From Algoriphagus pacificus (lineage in GTDB: Bacteria > Bacteroidota > Bacteroidia > Cytophagales > Cyclobacteriaceae), in NCBI RefSeq assembly GCF_017254845.1, contig NZ_JAFKCU010000001.1, positions 455,048-519,047 on the forward strand: DNA of 64,000 nucleotides, in the 5' to 3' direction. How positions within the stretch are numbered: position 1 is the stretch's first letter; the number at the start of each line of letters is the position of its first letter. Positions 16,479 through 26,500 of this stretch are shown piece after piece. The notes beneath the pieces are model-generated. The model was not told where the DNA came from and did not search any database. It worked only from the letters and a program-made list of their open reading frames with translations. A program made the position numbers and the translations under genes.

Positions 16479-17590
16479 AAAGGCTTGCCGTGAGTACTTT
16501 TTACAATTTGATTGGCAAGTAAAGGGAAACTCTTGATCAGCTTTCCGGCAAAAACAGAAGAATTATGTGTACCAAATAGTAGCTGCACTTTTCTACCTAC
16601 CCAGAGCCTTTTCTGAAAATTCCTTTTCCAACTTGATGCGTATTGATGCTCAATTGCCTTTCGACTTGCTCCTTGTATCAATGCCTCTGCTGCCATTTTA
16701 GCGGAGTGAATCGCAATAGCCATCCCATTTCCGCAAAGTGGCGTAATCAATCCTGCAGCATCCCCCGCCATTAAAACATGGTTTTCCACAGGCGCTTTCG
16801 GTTCAAAATTGATTTCATTGATGACTTCAGGCTTTTCAAAAAGAAATTCCGCCTCGGTAAATACTTTCTTCAGCTGAGGGTTTTTCCATAAAAATTCCTT
16901 TTCCATAGCCTCGATGGAGCCTAATTCCCGAAGTTGTTCCCTGCTACCCAGATAGCAAATATTGAATTTATCGTGTTCTATTGCGTTGATTCCGCAATAA
17001 CCACCTTCGAAATTATGCAATGCTACCGTGTCCTGTGGATAATCCATCTTCACGTGGTATTTGACACCGATGTAAGGGCTCCGTTGAGATATGAAAGGTC
17101 GATTCATATCCTTGTCCAGTCTAGATCTTTTCCCAAAAGCTCCAATCACATTTCTGGCTTTTAGATGGGAATTGTCTGATAATTCAAGTTCGAAAAGGTC
17201 TTCCCTCTCCTCAAAATTCAAGTGATAAACTTGAGTACCCAGTAAGAATTGAACCCCTACATTTATTGCTTTTTGATAGAGGAAATAATCTAATTCATAC
17301 CTACTCACCCCAAAACCACCCAAATCCAAAGGAATTGTCACTGAATCTCCTGAAGTATCAGAAAAAAGAAACTTCATGACTTCGGGAAGATCTAAATGAG
17401 TAGGGTATAACCCTTCCCTGTTTAAAAAACCCAAAGCCTCTTTGGAGACATATTCTCCGCAAACCCGATGGAACGGATAGTTCTTCTTTTCGATCAAAAG
17501 AACTTCTTGACCGTTTTTGGCCAGTAGGTATGCCGAAACCAGCCCTGCTAATCCTCCTCCGATGATTACGTTTTGATAATTTTCCTTCAA
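16475..17590 (-). CDS. FAD-dependent oxidoreductase (geranylgeranyl-reductase/halogenase-like fold)
   Basis: A 371-residue flavoprotein with N-terminal FAD-binding VIIGGGLAGLVSAYLL, the acidic EKKNYPFHRVCGEYVS segment, and the second FAD motif HVLMAGDAAGLITPLCGNGM. The pattern is that of the geranylgeranyl-reductase-like PHBH-fold family. No halogenase WxWxIP motif is visible, so a reductase or hydroxylase/monooxygenase role on the polyketide or prenyl moiety is more plausible. Its position, convergent with UbiA and adjacent to the PKS cluster, supports a tailoring job, though the strand arrangement means it has its own promoter at about 17.6 kb. Confidence 0.88.
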   Translation of the reverse strand: MKENYQNVIIGGGLAGLVSAYLLAKNGQEVLLIEKKNYPFHRVCGEYVSKEALGFLNREGLYPTHLDLPEVMKFLFSDTSGDSVTIPLDLGGFGVSRYELDYFLYQKAINVGVQFLLGTQVYHLNFEEREDLFELELSDNSHLKARNVIGAFGKRSRLDKDMNRPFISQRSPYIGVKYHVKMDYPQDTVALHNFEGGYCGINAIEHDKFNICYLGSREQLRELGSIEAMEKEFLWKNPQLKKVFTEAEFLFEKPEVINEINFEPKAPVENHVLMAGDAAGLITPLCGNGMAIAIHSAKMAAEALIQGASRKAIEHQYASSWKRNFQKRLWVGRKVQLLFGTHNSSVFAGKLIKSFPLLANQIVKSTHGKPF

Positions 17591-17699
17591 TGGATTGCCT
17601 TTGAGTTTAGGATTAAACCGCTTATCAAATAATAAGTTTGACAGATAACTTTAACTGCAAAATCAAACTTATTTTGAATGCTAACAAAAGCTTAAACAT

Positions 17700-20228
17700 A
17701 TGAAAAAAATGCTACCCAAATCACTTTGGAGAATTTCGATGGTGCTAGGCATCATGGGAATGTTCCTACATGCGGAGGAAAGCTTTGCTCAGAAAAAGAA
17801 AAAAAAGGATTCTAAAAATGCTCCTGCCGCAAGTACTACTCCGGCAAGACCATCAGGAGGTTCTAATTCTGGTCCAAAACCTTACTCTGAAGTCATCACC
17901 AAGAAAGCCAAATCAAAAGACGGTCTTTTCAAGGTCCATCAGATAGATGACAAATATTTCTATGAAATTCCTGAAGAGATGTTTGGCAAAGACATGCTCA
18001 TGGTGACTACCATCGCCAAAACTGCAGACGGAATTGGCTATGGCGGTGAGCGTACCAATACTTTGATGCTGAGATGGGAAAAAAACAATGATGATGTCCT
18101 ATTGAAAGTCGTTTCTGTAAACAATTTCGCTGCTGACTCATTGCCAATCTCTATGGCGGTAAAGAACTCCAATTTGGAGCCGATCCTTCAGAAATTTGAT
18201 GTGAAGTCAAGAGCTACAGATAGCACTGGAGTTGTTATTGAGGCAACGGATCTTTTCAGCAAAGATGTTCAGGCGCTTGGCCTTCCTAGAAACAGAAGAA
18301 CTGGCTTCAAAGTATCCAGATTGGATTCTGAAAGATCTTACATCGATCATATCAATACCTATCCTATCAATATCGAGGCTCGTTATATTTTGACATATGC
18401 AGCTGCAGAGCCACCATCAAACAGCTCAACTGGTTTGATCACTTTGGAAATGAACTCTTCCATGATTTTACTTCCTGAAGAGCCAATGAAACAAAGATTG
18501 GGAGACCGTCGAGTAGGTTGGTTTAGCAGATCCATTGTGGATTATGGTGCTGATGCACAAAAAGCTTCTAACAGAACTTTCCTTGATAGATGGAGACTTG
18601 AAGTTAAAGATGAAGACATTGAGAAATTCAAAAGAGGTGAATTAGTTGAACCTAAAAAGCAGATTGTTTATTACATCGATCCTGCAACTCCAGAAAAATG
18701 GGTTCCTTACCTTATTGCTGGTGTAGAAGATTGGCAAGCTGCCTTTGAAGAGGCTGGTTTCAAAAATGCAATCATAGCAAAAAGAGCTCCTAGCAAAGAG
18801 GAAGATCCAGACTGGAGTCCTGAAGATGCAAGATATTCTGTAATCAGATATTTCGCTTCCGACATCCAGAATGCTTATGGTCCTCACGTATCTGATCCAC
18901 GTACTGGTGAAATCATTGAATCTGATATCGGTTGGTATCACAACGTAATGAACCTATTGAGAAACTGGTTCTTCATTCAGACAGCTGCGATCAACCCAGA
19001 TGCGAGAAGTGTACAATTCAAAGATGAAGTAATGGGTCGATTGATTCGTTTTGTTTCTTCTCACGAAGTTGGACACACTTTAGGTTTACCTCACAATTTC
19101 GCTTCTTCTCATGCTTATCCAGTTGAAAAATTGAGAGATGCTGAGTTTACAAAAGCAATGGGTACAGCTCCTTCTATTATGGATTATGCTCGATTTAATT
19201 ACATCGCGCAGCCAGGTGATGAGGGAGTTAGCTTGATGCCAAACGTAGGTCCTTATGACAAATATGCTATCGCATGGGGTTATAGACCAATTTTAGATGC
19301 TGAGACTCCAGAAGATGAGCAAAAGACATTGGATATGTGGATAACTTCCAAAAATGGAGATCCAATCTATCGTTATGGTCGTCAAGGAAACAGCTATGAT
19401 CCTTCTGCACAGTCTGAAGATCTTGGTGATAACTCCATGAAAGCTTCTGAATATGGCATTGCCAACTTGAAAAGAATCGTTCCTAATCTGGAAGAGTGGA
19501 CTGCTGAAAAAGACAAGCCATTTAAAGATTATGAAGATCTAGAAGAAATGTATGGTCAAGTCGTGACCCAGTTCAATAGATACATGGGACATGTAAGAAC
19601 AAATGTCGGTGGTGTTTTGGAGGTTTATAAAGCTACTGGACAGGATGAGGCAGTTTACACCCACGTATCTAAAGACATCCAAAAATCAGCTGTTGATTTC
19701 TTGAATAAAGAGCTTTTCGCAACTCCAACTTGGTTGATGAATGACGAAATCTTTGCAAGAACCTCAGATTTTGGAGCTTTGGAAAGAATCAGAGGAGTTC
19801 AGGTTGGTACCCTAAACGGAGTATTAGAATGGGGAAGACTTGGTAGAGTGATTGAAAATGAAGCTTTAAACGGAGCAGAAGCTTATACTATGACTCAGTT
19901 GTTCAATGATTTGAGAAAAGGTATCTGGACTGAACTTCCAAGTGGCAAGACTATCGATGTTCACAGAAGAGCTTTACAGAGAGCGCATATTGAGCGATTG
20001 GAATACCTATTGAATAATGATGAGCCTAACGTTCCTGCAAATTTCAGACGTTTCGTAGGACCACAGATCAACGCTTCTCAGTCGGATATCCGTCCGGTTG
20101 TAAGAGGTGAGCTAAAAACTCTTCAAAGAGACATCAGATCAGCCATTGGCAGAACTTCTGATTCCATGTCAAAACTACACTTAGAAGATCTTTTGGCTAG
20201 AGTTGACGCCATTCTCGATCCTAAGTAA
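17700..20228 (+). CDS. Secreted zinc-dependent metalloprotease (DUF5117/DUF5118 type)
   Basis: An 842-residue exported protein. A signal peptide ending around HAEESFAQ is followed by a basic Lys cluster and a Pro/Ser/Gly linker. The catalytic motif HEVGHTLGLPHNF starts at about residue 455 and matches the metzincin HExxHxxGxxH zinc site; a downstream SIMDYARFNY contains the Met-turn. The N-terminal half is the region annotated as DUF5118/DUF5117. It likely works in the periplasm or on the cell surface, degrading peptides. Substrate unknown. A long perfect hairpin terminates the gene. Confidence 0.92.
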   Translation: MKKMLPKSLWRISMVLGIMGMFLHAEESFAQKKKKKDSKNAPAASTTPARPSGGSNSGPKPYSEVITKKAKSKDGLFKVHQIDDKYFYEIPEEMFGKDMLMVTTIAKTADGIGYGGERTNTLMLRWEKNNDDVLLKVVSVNNFAADSLPISMAVKNSNLEPILQKFDVKSRATDSTGVVIEATDLFSKDVQALGLPRNRRTGFKVSRLDSERSYIDHINTYPINIEARYILTYAAAEPPSNSSTGLITLEMNSSMILLPEEPMKQRLGDRRVGWFSRSIVDYGADAQKASNRTFLDRWRLEVKDEDIEKFKRGELVEPKKQIVYYIDPATPEKWVPYLIAGVEDWQAAFEEAGFKNAIIAKRAPSKEEDPDWSPEDARYSVIRYFASDIQNAYGPHVSDPRTGEIIESDIGWYHNVMNLLRNWFFIQTAAINPDARSVQFKDEVMGRLIRFVSSHEVGHTLGLPHNFASSHAYPVEKLRDAEFTKAMGTAPSIMDYARFNYIAQPGDEGVSLMPNVGPYDKYAIAWGYRPILDAETPEDEQKTLDMWITSKNGDPIYRYGRQGNSYDPSAQSEDLGDNSMKASEYGIANLKRIVPNLEEWTAEKDKPFKDYEDLEEMYGQVVTQFNRYMGHVRTNVGGVLEVYKATGQDEAVYTHVSKDIQKSAVDFLNKELFATPTWLMNDEIFARTSDFGALERIRGVQVGTLNGVLEWGRLGRVIENEALNGAEAYTMTQLFNDLRKGIWTELPSGKTIDVHRRALQRAHIERLEYLLNNDEPNVPANFRRFVGPQINASQSDIRPVVRGELKTLQRDIRSAIGRTSDSMSKLHLEDLLARVDAILDPK

Positions 20229-20236
20229 TTTCAAAC

Positions 20237-20264
20237 AAAGAGGCTTCCAAATGGAAGCCTCTTT
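20237..20264 (+). terminator. Intrinsic terminator of the metalloprotease gene
   Basis: A perfect 12-bp stem AAAGAGGCTTCC/GGAAGCCTCTTT with loop AAAT, followed by CATTTT. Confidence 0.85.
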
Positions 20265-20315
20265 CATTTTAGCCCTAAAATTTTTTCTTGTAATTTAGCG
20301 TTGTAACAGAAAAAC

Positions 20316-20726
20316 ATGAGCTCACCGCTTTCCATATTACAAACTCACAAACTCAGAATTACTGATTGCCGGCAAGAAATCATCCGTGAATTTCTAGACA
20401 AGCAAGTTGCCTTATCACATGCAGATCTAGAAGAAAGTCTGGACAATCAATTTGACAGAGTCACTATCTATAGAACCTTAAAAACTTTTGTGGATAAAGA
20501 TGTTATCCACAAGGTGTTGGATGATAGTGGAGGGGCAAAATATGCGCTTTGTTCTCATGAGGAGCATCAGGAGCATAATCATGAGCATGTACACTTCAAG
20601 TGCGAAGTCTGTGGTGAAACCACTTGTTTGGAAGCAATAACGCTCCCTGCCATAAAATTACCGAATGGATTTCAGAAAAAAGAAATGAGTCTATTGGTGC
20701 AGGGGGTTTGTGACAAATGCCATTAA
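20316..20726 (+). CDS. Fur-family transcriptional regulator
   Basis: A 136-residue metalloregulator. The winged helix is LRITDCRQEIIREFL to FDRVTIYRTLKTFVDKDVI, the usual Fur recognition pattern. The dimerisation domain holds a His-rich metal loop (CSHEEHQEHNHEHVH) and two structural-zinc Cys pairs (CEVCGETTC... and CDKC at the C-terminus). The His-rich loop and Cys pairs could fit Fur, Zur or PerR-like sensing; which metal is not certain. Its stop overlaps by four bases the stop of the convergent small membrane protein. Confidence 0.93.
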   Translation: MSSPLSILQTHKLRITDCRQEIIREFLDKQVALSHADLEESLDNQFDRVTIYRTLKTFVDKDVIHKVLDDSGGAKYALCSHEEHQEHNHEHVHFKCEVCGETTCLEAITLPAIKLPNGFQKKEMSLLVQGVCDKCH

Positions 20727-20950
20727 AGTTCAACTGGCTCAGGCCTCGTAGTCCTTGGAGCATCAGAAGGCCAAATTACCCCTGGGGGTAAATCAATCTT
20801 AGGTGGAGTTAGATTCTCCACTCCTCCATCTCCATCATCTCCGTTACTGTCTCGCTTTTTCAGAGAGTTGCGAGTCAGGGTGGCTACGAAATAAATCAAA
20901 ATCACATAAGCCAACCCGCAGAGCACCAGATCTATCACTAAACTACTCAT
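20723..20950 (-). CDS. Small membrane protein with Pro-rich tail
   Basis: A 75-residue protein starting MSSLVIDLVLCGLAYVILIY (an alternative ATG lies two codons earlier). One N-terminal transmembrane helix is followed by a basic, then Asp/Gly-rich and Pro-rich cytoplasmic or periplasmic tail. No named family is recognised. It is convergent with the Fur-family gene and shares a TTAA stop overlap with it. Function unknown. Confidence 0.6.
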   Translation of the reverse strand: MSSLVIDLVLCGLAYVILIYFVATLTRNSLKKRDSNGDDGDGGVENLTPPKIDLPPGVIWPSDAPRTTRPEPVEL

Positions 20951-21098
20951 GGCCAAAAATTTTATAAAAGATAGTTGAATACATAGTTTAAATCAATGCC
21001 TAGAGCAATTTGTTTATAAGAAATCCTGCTTTTATGATTTTATTCGGCTTGTTTAATCCCTCAGATACTAGGATATTTGCGCACTGAAAATAAAAGTG

Positions 21099-21572
21099 AT
21101 GATAGTAAAGACTAAAAAATACCAGCTAGAGACAGGAACCTACATAAAAATGGGATTAACTAGCATTCTCAAAGAGCAATGGTGGGTGATTCTGATTGCC
21201 TTGGCAATTATGTGCGGTTATTTCTGGATTCCTTCTATTTGGTGGATCATTGGCGCTTTAATCGCCTATATATTATACGTTTTGTTCTGGGCCATCCAGT
21301 TTACAGGAGTGACTCAAATGGAGCAAAATAAAACCATCTTTGAAAAACTAGCCTACGAAATAGACAGCAGACAGATTTTGATGAAATTAAATACCCGTCA
21401 GGGAATGCCTGTTCAATGGAATATGATTAAGAAGGCTGAAGTGAAGAAAGATGCCTACGTTCTTTATCTATCCAAAGCTCAGTTTATCCACCTTCCCTTC
21501 CGAATTTTCAATTCAGATAATGAGCGAAAGTTTATGGAGACAATTTTGAAACGCAAGGAATTGATCAAATAA
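21099..21572 (+). CDS. YcxB-like membrane protein
   Basis: A 157-residue protein with a short basic N-terminus, two adjacent transmembrane helices (WWVILIALAIMCGYFWIP and WWIIGALIAYILYVLFWAI) and a soluble C-terminal PH-like domain ending in a conserved segment with YVLYLSKAQFIHLPFRIF. This is the YcxB-like C-terminal signature. An in-frame GTG one codon upstream is a possible start. Function unknown. A terminator follows. Confidence 0.8.
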   Translation: MIVKTKKYQLETGTYIKMGLTSILKEQWWVILIALAIMCGYFWIPSIWWIIGALIAYILYVLFWAIQFTGVTQMEQNKTIFEKLAYEIDSRQILMKLNTRQGMPVQWNMIKKAEVKKDAYVLYLSKAQFIHLPFRIFNSDNERKFMETILKRKELIK

Positions 21573-21598
21573 GAGCTAACCTTCTAAAGCATTACAAG

Positions 21599-21625
21599 GC
21601 CTCTCGGTTTTTCGGGAGGCTTTTT
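21599..21625 (+). terminator. Intrinsic terminator
   Basis: An 8-bp stem GCCTCTCG/CGGGAGGC (one G-T pair), loop GTTTTT, T-run after. It sits between convergent genes. Confidence 0.8.
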
Positions 21626-21628
21626 CAT

Positions 21629-22387
21629 TTACTTTATTCCAATTTTTCCCTTTTTCTTTAAAACAACTTTTTGATTTATCTGAAGCCAAAATACATCGGA
21701 ACTTATAAAATTATCTTTGATTGGTGTATTGGCAAATTGCTTATTCCAAGTGAGTGAAATCGCTAGATTTTCTTCCAGATTTAAAGTTGGGCTGACGATA
21801 AATCTGTTTTGATCAAATCTATTATAAATAATGTTTTTGCCCGAATTGAAAAACACCTCATCCCCTATTTTTAAGGAAACGAATTGTTTAGAATTGGATA
21901 GGTAAAATAAAACCCCACTAAACATCACAGAATACCGGTATCGGAAATTAAAAGTGTTGGGGTTTTCCAAAAAGCTAGGCTGAACCAAGTGAAAAAAGCG
22001 CTCCTCCAATCTAAAGCGTTGGGTTAATTCAATCCTCCCAATTTTATTTTTAAGCTGAATTTCCTGAAAAGGCCTGTTTTCAATTTTTGCCACTTTTTCT
22101 GCAGCATAAAACCCCAAATATGCCATACCACCAGCAACTCGTAAAGAAGGCCTCAAAGAATAACCAACTCCCATTCTGACAATAAATAATGAGCTTTCGT
22201 CAAAATTTTCCCTCCATCGAAATCCTCCATCACTGAGCAACGTCCAGCGATCATTAAATTGGATCTGATTGTAATACTGCAGCCATTGCTGATTCCCTTT
22301 GGTAATGATCTTGTTTTGACCACAGACAAATTGACCGCTTAAGAAAAAAAAGAAAAGGGTGATACGGAGGTAGGGTTTTAATTTAAT
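21629..22387 (-). CDS. DUF2490 outer-membrane protein, apparently with ATT start
   Basis: The minus-strand frame is open from a stop at 22391-22393. A signal peptide is encoded in the first 25 codons (KLKPYLRITLFFFFLSGQ then CGQNK). No ATG, GTG or TTG occurs until a TTG at 22240, which would remove the export signal, so translation most likely starts at the ATT at 22387. The body (KGNQQWLQYYNQIQFNDRW, DGGFRWRENF, repeating aromatic strands) matches the DUF2490 beta-barrel pattern; about 252 residues. It could be a real non-canonical start, a mutated start or an assembly error. Confidence 0.75.
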   Translation of the reverse strand: MKLKPYLRITLFFFFLSGQFVCGQNKIITKGNQQWLQYYNQIQFNDRWTLLSDGGFRWRENFDESSLFIVRMGVGYSLRPSLRVAGGMAYLGFYAAEKVAKIENRPFQEIQLKNKIGRIELTQRFRLEERFFHLVQPSFLENPNTFNFRYRYSVMFSGVLFYLSNSKQFVSLKIGDEVFFNSGKNIIYNRFDQNRFIVSPTLNLEENLAISLTWNKQFANTPIKDNFISSDVFWLQINQKVVLKKKGKIGIK

Positions 22388-22613
22388 AGTCTAAGGATTT
22401 AAGTGCTTTTTGATTTTGAACCAAAAAATCTTTTGAGCTCTAGTCACCCACACCATGGGTTTTTGAGCAATTCTAATCCTTATCTATTATCCATTTTTAA
22501 CAGAGAAATTTGCAGTAAAATCAGCTGAAAGTTAATTGAATTATTCACTTCTTGATTGAAAAGGAGACAATTTAAGTTTCACTTTCATATCCTTAAATAA
22601 TTCATGAGAATTC

Positions 22614-23522
22614 TTAGGATTCTGGCTCTTTCACATATTTTCTCCAATTGTGCTGCTCTTTAAATCCAAGGACTTCTTTGATTTTCCGGTTTGAAAAAAG
22701 CGCTTCATGCTCATCCAGTTCTCGTGATAAAGGAACACCTGGAAAGAAGCGTTTACACAATTCTTTGCTTGGAATTACTGCTCCATTATGATCGTTGCCC
22801 GCATTAAATACTTGGAAACCCAATCCATCTTTTTGGATGCATAAATCGACTATTTGGCCGAGATCTCTGGCATCAATATAACAGAAAGCATTTCGCCGAC
22901 GCACTTCAGGATTTTTGAAATAATGAGGGAACAACTCTTGGTATTCGTGAGGCTCGATGACATTTCCGATTCGAAGGGCATATATATCATATCCTGACCT
23001 CCTTTGAAAAGTTCTTGCCGTTTTTTCATTGACTACTTTAGATAGGCCATAACTGTCCATAGGATCTACGTCATAGTCTTCTTCTAGGGGCAATACTTTT
23101 GGATCGGTTTGCCCATCCGAGAAGCAAATTCCATAAGTAGTTTCCGAAGAGGCTATGATGATTTTCTTAATTCCCATCTTCACGGCTGCTTCTATCACAT
23201 TGTAAGTCCCGACGGTATTTACACTGAAAGTTTCATTGTCTGGATTGATCAAAATCCTAGGTACAGCTGCGAAATGAACCACAGCATCAAATTTCGGAGT
23301 ACCATTTCCATATTCCAACTCATCCAATCCGGCATAAGAATTCATCGCATTAAACATCTGTCCAGAATCGGTGATGTCTGCAATTAGATTATCTACCCCG
23401 GGGTGTTTCAAAGGAACCAAATCCACATTAAGTACACGGTATCCCTGATCCAATAAATAGGGAATCGCATGCTTCCCGGCTTTTCCTGATCCCCCTGTAA
23501 AAAGGATTCTTTTTTTAGTCAT
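22614..23522 (-). CDS. NAD-dependent epimerase/dehydratase (extended SDR)
   Basis: A 302-residue short-chain dehydrogenase with the nucleotide-binding TGGSGKAGKH near the start, NVDLVP, and VHFAAVP. The catalytic SSETTYG and DSYGLSK (Tyr-xxx-Lys) are intact. Extended SDRs of this type act on nucleotide sugars or related substrates. It stands alone here, convergent with nothing and ahead of the tricorn-like gene on the same strand (45 bp between that gene's start region and its own promoter is not resolvable), so the pathway is unclear. Confidence 0.85.
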   Translation of the reverse strand: MTKKRILFTGGSGKAGKHAIPYLLDQGYRVLNVDLVPLKHPGVDNLIADITDSGQMFNAMNSYAGLDELEYGNGTPKFDAVVHFAAVPRILINPDNETFSVNTVGTYNVIEAAVKMGIKKIIIASSETTYGICFSDGQTDPKVLPLEEDYDVDPMDSYGLSKVVNEKTARTFQRRSGYDIYALRIGNVIEPHEYQELFPHYFKNPEVRRRNAFCYIDARDLGQIVDLCIQKDGLGFQVFNAGNDHNGAVIPSKELCKRFFPGVPLSRELDEHEALFSNRKIKEVLGFKEQHNWRKYVKEPES

Positions 23523-23567
23523 TATGGTCTATTATTCATTTTACTAAATAGGTTGTTATCAAACCTT

Positions 23568-26500
23568 TTATTTCTTCAATTGCTCCAAAATCACCTCAAT
23601 TGCTTTATCCAATTGTTTCTGATTCCCTTCCATCCTATCAACAAAATTTTCATCCACACGAATATCCGGGCTTACTCCTTCTTTCTCCAAGTTTCTACCA
23701 TCCAATGTATAACAACCCCATGAAGGAAGTCTATAGAATGATCCATCCACTAAGCCTTGACCTGAAGTGAAAATAATCCAGCGATAGGTTTCAGTTCCTA
23801 TGATTGTCCCCAAGCCCAATTCTTTAAATCCTTGAGCAGTCATTTCGGCATCAGAAAGTGATTGCTCATTTATCAATAGAACGATTGGCTTGTCTGCAGG
23901 AGAAAAATTAGGCTGATTAGTCAAGGCCCCGTCTCTGTATTTCCATTGTAAATAAGACCTCTGGCTCAAAAACTGAAGCACTGGGTCATGCACATTTCCT
24001 CCTGTATTGTAGCGAAGATCTAAAATCAAACCATCCCGGTTTCCTTTGTTTGAAACCATGTATTCCAGAAAATGCTGCAGCTCTCCTCCACTCATATTTT
24101 TCATGTGGACATAGGAAATTTTATCTCCAGTCTTCTCATCTACATAGGCCTCATTGGTATCCATCCATTCATCATACAACCAAGTTTTCATGGCATTGTA
24201 TGAGGTCGGGTGAACCTTTACATTGACTTTCTCTCCGCCTCTTAAGAATGTCATTTCCAATTCATCATCCATGGAGGCCGCTACAAAATAAGAATTCCTA
24301 TTTTTTGACTTATCCACATTAATTCCATTCACTGCAATCAGCTCATCACCGGTTTTTACTGGAATCTGATCCAGATCAAGCGGGCTGTCTTTGATTACTT
24401 TATCCACAATGTATGGGGCATCATTTTTAAATGAAATTCCAGTCTCCATACTTCTACTTCCCAAGTAGATTTTATCTTCATCGCCATTGGAATTAAACCC
24501 AAAATGAGAAGTATTCAACTCTCCCAGCATTTGGTTGAAAATCACAGTTAAATTGTCTCTGCTGCGCAAATAAGGCAAAAATTTAGCATACCGATCTCTC
24601 AGTTCTTGCCAATTTTCACCGTGAAAATCTCCATCATAGAAATTTTGCTCCATGCCAGCCCAAGCCTCATAATACATTTGTTCAAACTCATCTCGTAGGT
24701 TTTTCGAGAAGGGTTCAGACAATTTGATCTCTTCGGTTTTATTACTATTTGGGTCAAAAGTATGGACTTTTCCACCGGCAAGAAGGTACATTTTATCCTT
24801 CGATTGAACGATATCAAAGCCTCCCATTCGTTGGTCACTGACCTTTTCTGTCTTTGGTCTTTCGAAGTCTTCTAAGGTAGTTTTCCACATTTTAGAAGTC
24901 CCTTCATCATGATTTGAAGTATAGAAAACCATTGTTTTTCCACCCTTCTGATACACATATGGGTTTGATTGCTGTCCGAAAGTTGGACCTATCAATTCCA
25001 GCCTATCCATGAAATCCGATCCAGAAATCTTGACAGTAAAAGCATCCTCTTTTTTATCCTTATCGTCTTTTTCCTTTGTCGCAAAAAGTTCATCAATCTC
25101 ATCAGACTTAAATAGCTCGCCAAACTTTTCTAGCTTCATCCGATAGATATGTGCTTCCTCCGTTCCATAAGGATAGCTGGCATGTGTTCGATCTGTAGAG
25201 AAATAGACATATTTCCCATCGGGAGACCAAACTGGATTAGTTTCTGTCACCAAGGTTTCTGTCAAATTCATGGATTTTTGGCTCGGCCGATGATAAACCA
25301 TTACCTCTCTTTCAAAATTCCTGATCGGAGAATAGACGATGTATTGATTGTCCGGTGAAAAATAGGCATTGGGTGTGTAGAGCCCCCATAATTCATCCTC
25401 AACCAAGGTTTTACTTTCCATTGATTTCAAATCAATTTCCCTGATCTCATTCCTGCCGCTGACATACACACCGAGTGTTCTATCCTCATTCAATTCCAGA
25501 TTTCTATTTTTATCCACATCGTTTGTCATCTGCTTTTCTTCACCTGGGCTTTGAGCGGAGATTGTAAACAGATTATGGTAACCTTTCACAGTTCTGGTGT
25601 ATAACAGGGTTTTATTATCAGCCAGCCATTTTACTTCCTCTACAGCCTCCTTTGGATTGGTTGGGATTTTCTTGATGAACTTTCCTTTGATATCAGAGAT
25701 AAACAAAACTCCTCGAGAGACGAAAGCAAGCTTTTCACCATCAGGTGAAACATCAAAGTTGCTTACATTTCCACTAACTTCTCGGGAGATTTCCTTGCCC
25801 AGGGTTTGATTTTGAAACAGGGTAAAAGCAGGCTTGCTTGTTTCTCCTGATGCGACATCATAAACGTGAATCTGGTAATCTTTTTGAAATACTACTTTTT
25901 TTCCGTTTGCACTGACTTTTGGCCACATGACTGAACTTGTAAAATCAGTCAATTGAGTTTTTGTAGCTGACTTGAATGTGTACAGGTTGTATTCACCATT
26001 TGCCTCATCAGACATAAAATAGACTGTACCTTTCTCATCAATACTTACCCCAAAATCCTTTCCCTCGTAATCAGTGTATTGCTTGTATGCTTTGGTTTGA
26101 GGGTTATAAGACTTGATATCAGGATTGTATTCTCCTTTGTATCGTTTGCGATGTGCAAAATTTTTGCTTTCCCAGCTTTCATTAAAAAAGATCTCTCCAG
26201 TAGTTGGGCTTTCAGCGGTATTATGAATTGTATTGAAATAATTAGGGAATAAGCGCTTTGGTGTGGATCCATCAAGATCTATCTGAAAAGCAGTATATCG
26301 GTTGTATCGATCTGAGGTGAAATAAATGCTTTTGCTATCCCAACTCCAGGATTCCACTTCATCTGTAGCTTCATGATAAGTCAATTGCTGAATTTCCCCT
26401 CCTGCCAAAGGCATCACAAATACATCCCGGTTGCCAAATTGCTCCCCAGAAAATGCCAACCATTTTCCATCTGGAGAAACCGAAGGATCGGTTTCCTCCC

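Noticed and set aside
16475-17590. Flavin-dependent halogenase in the type III PKS locus
   Set aside because: The WxWxIP halogenase motif is not seen; the FAD motifs fit the broader geranylgeranyl-reductase-like family better.
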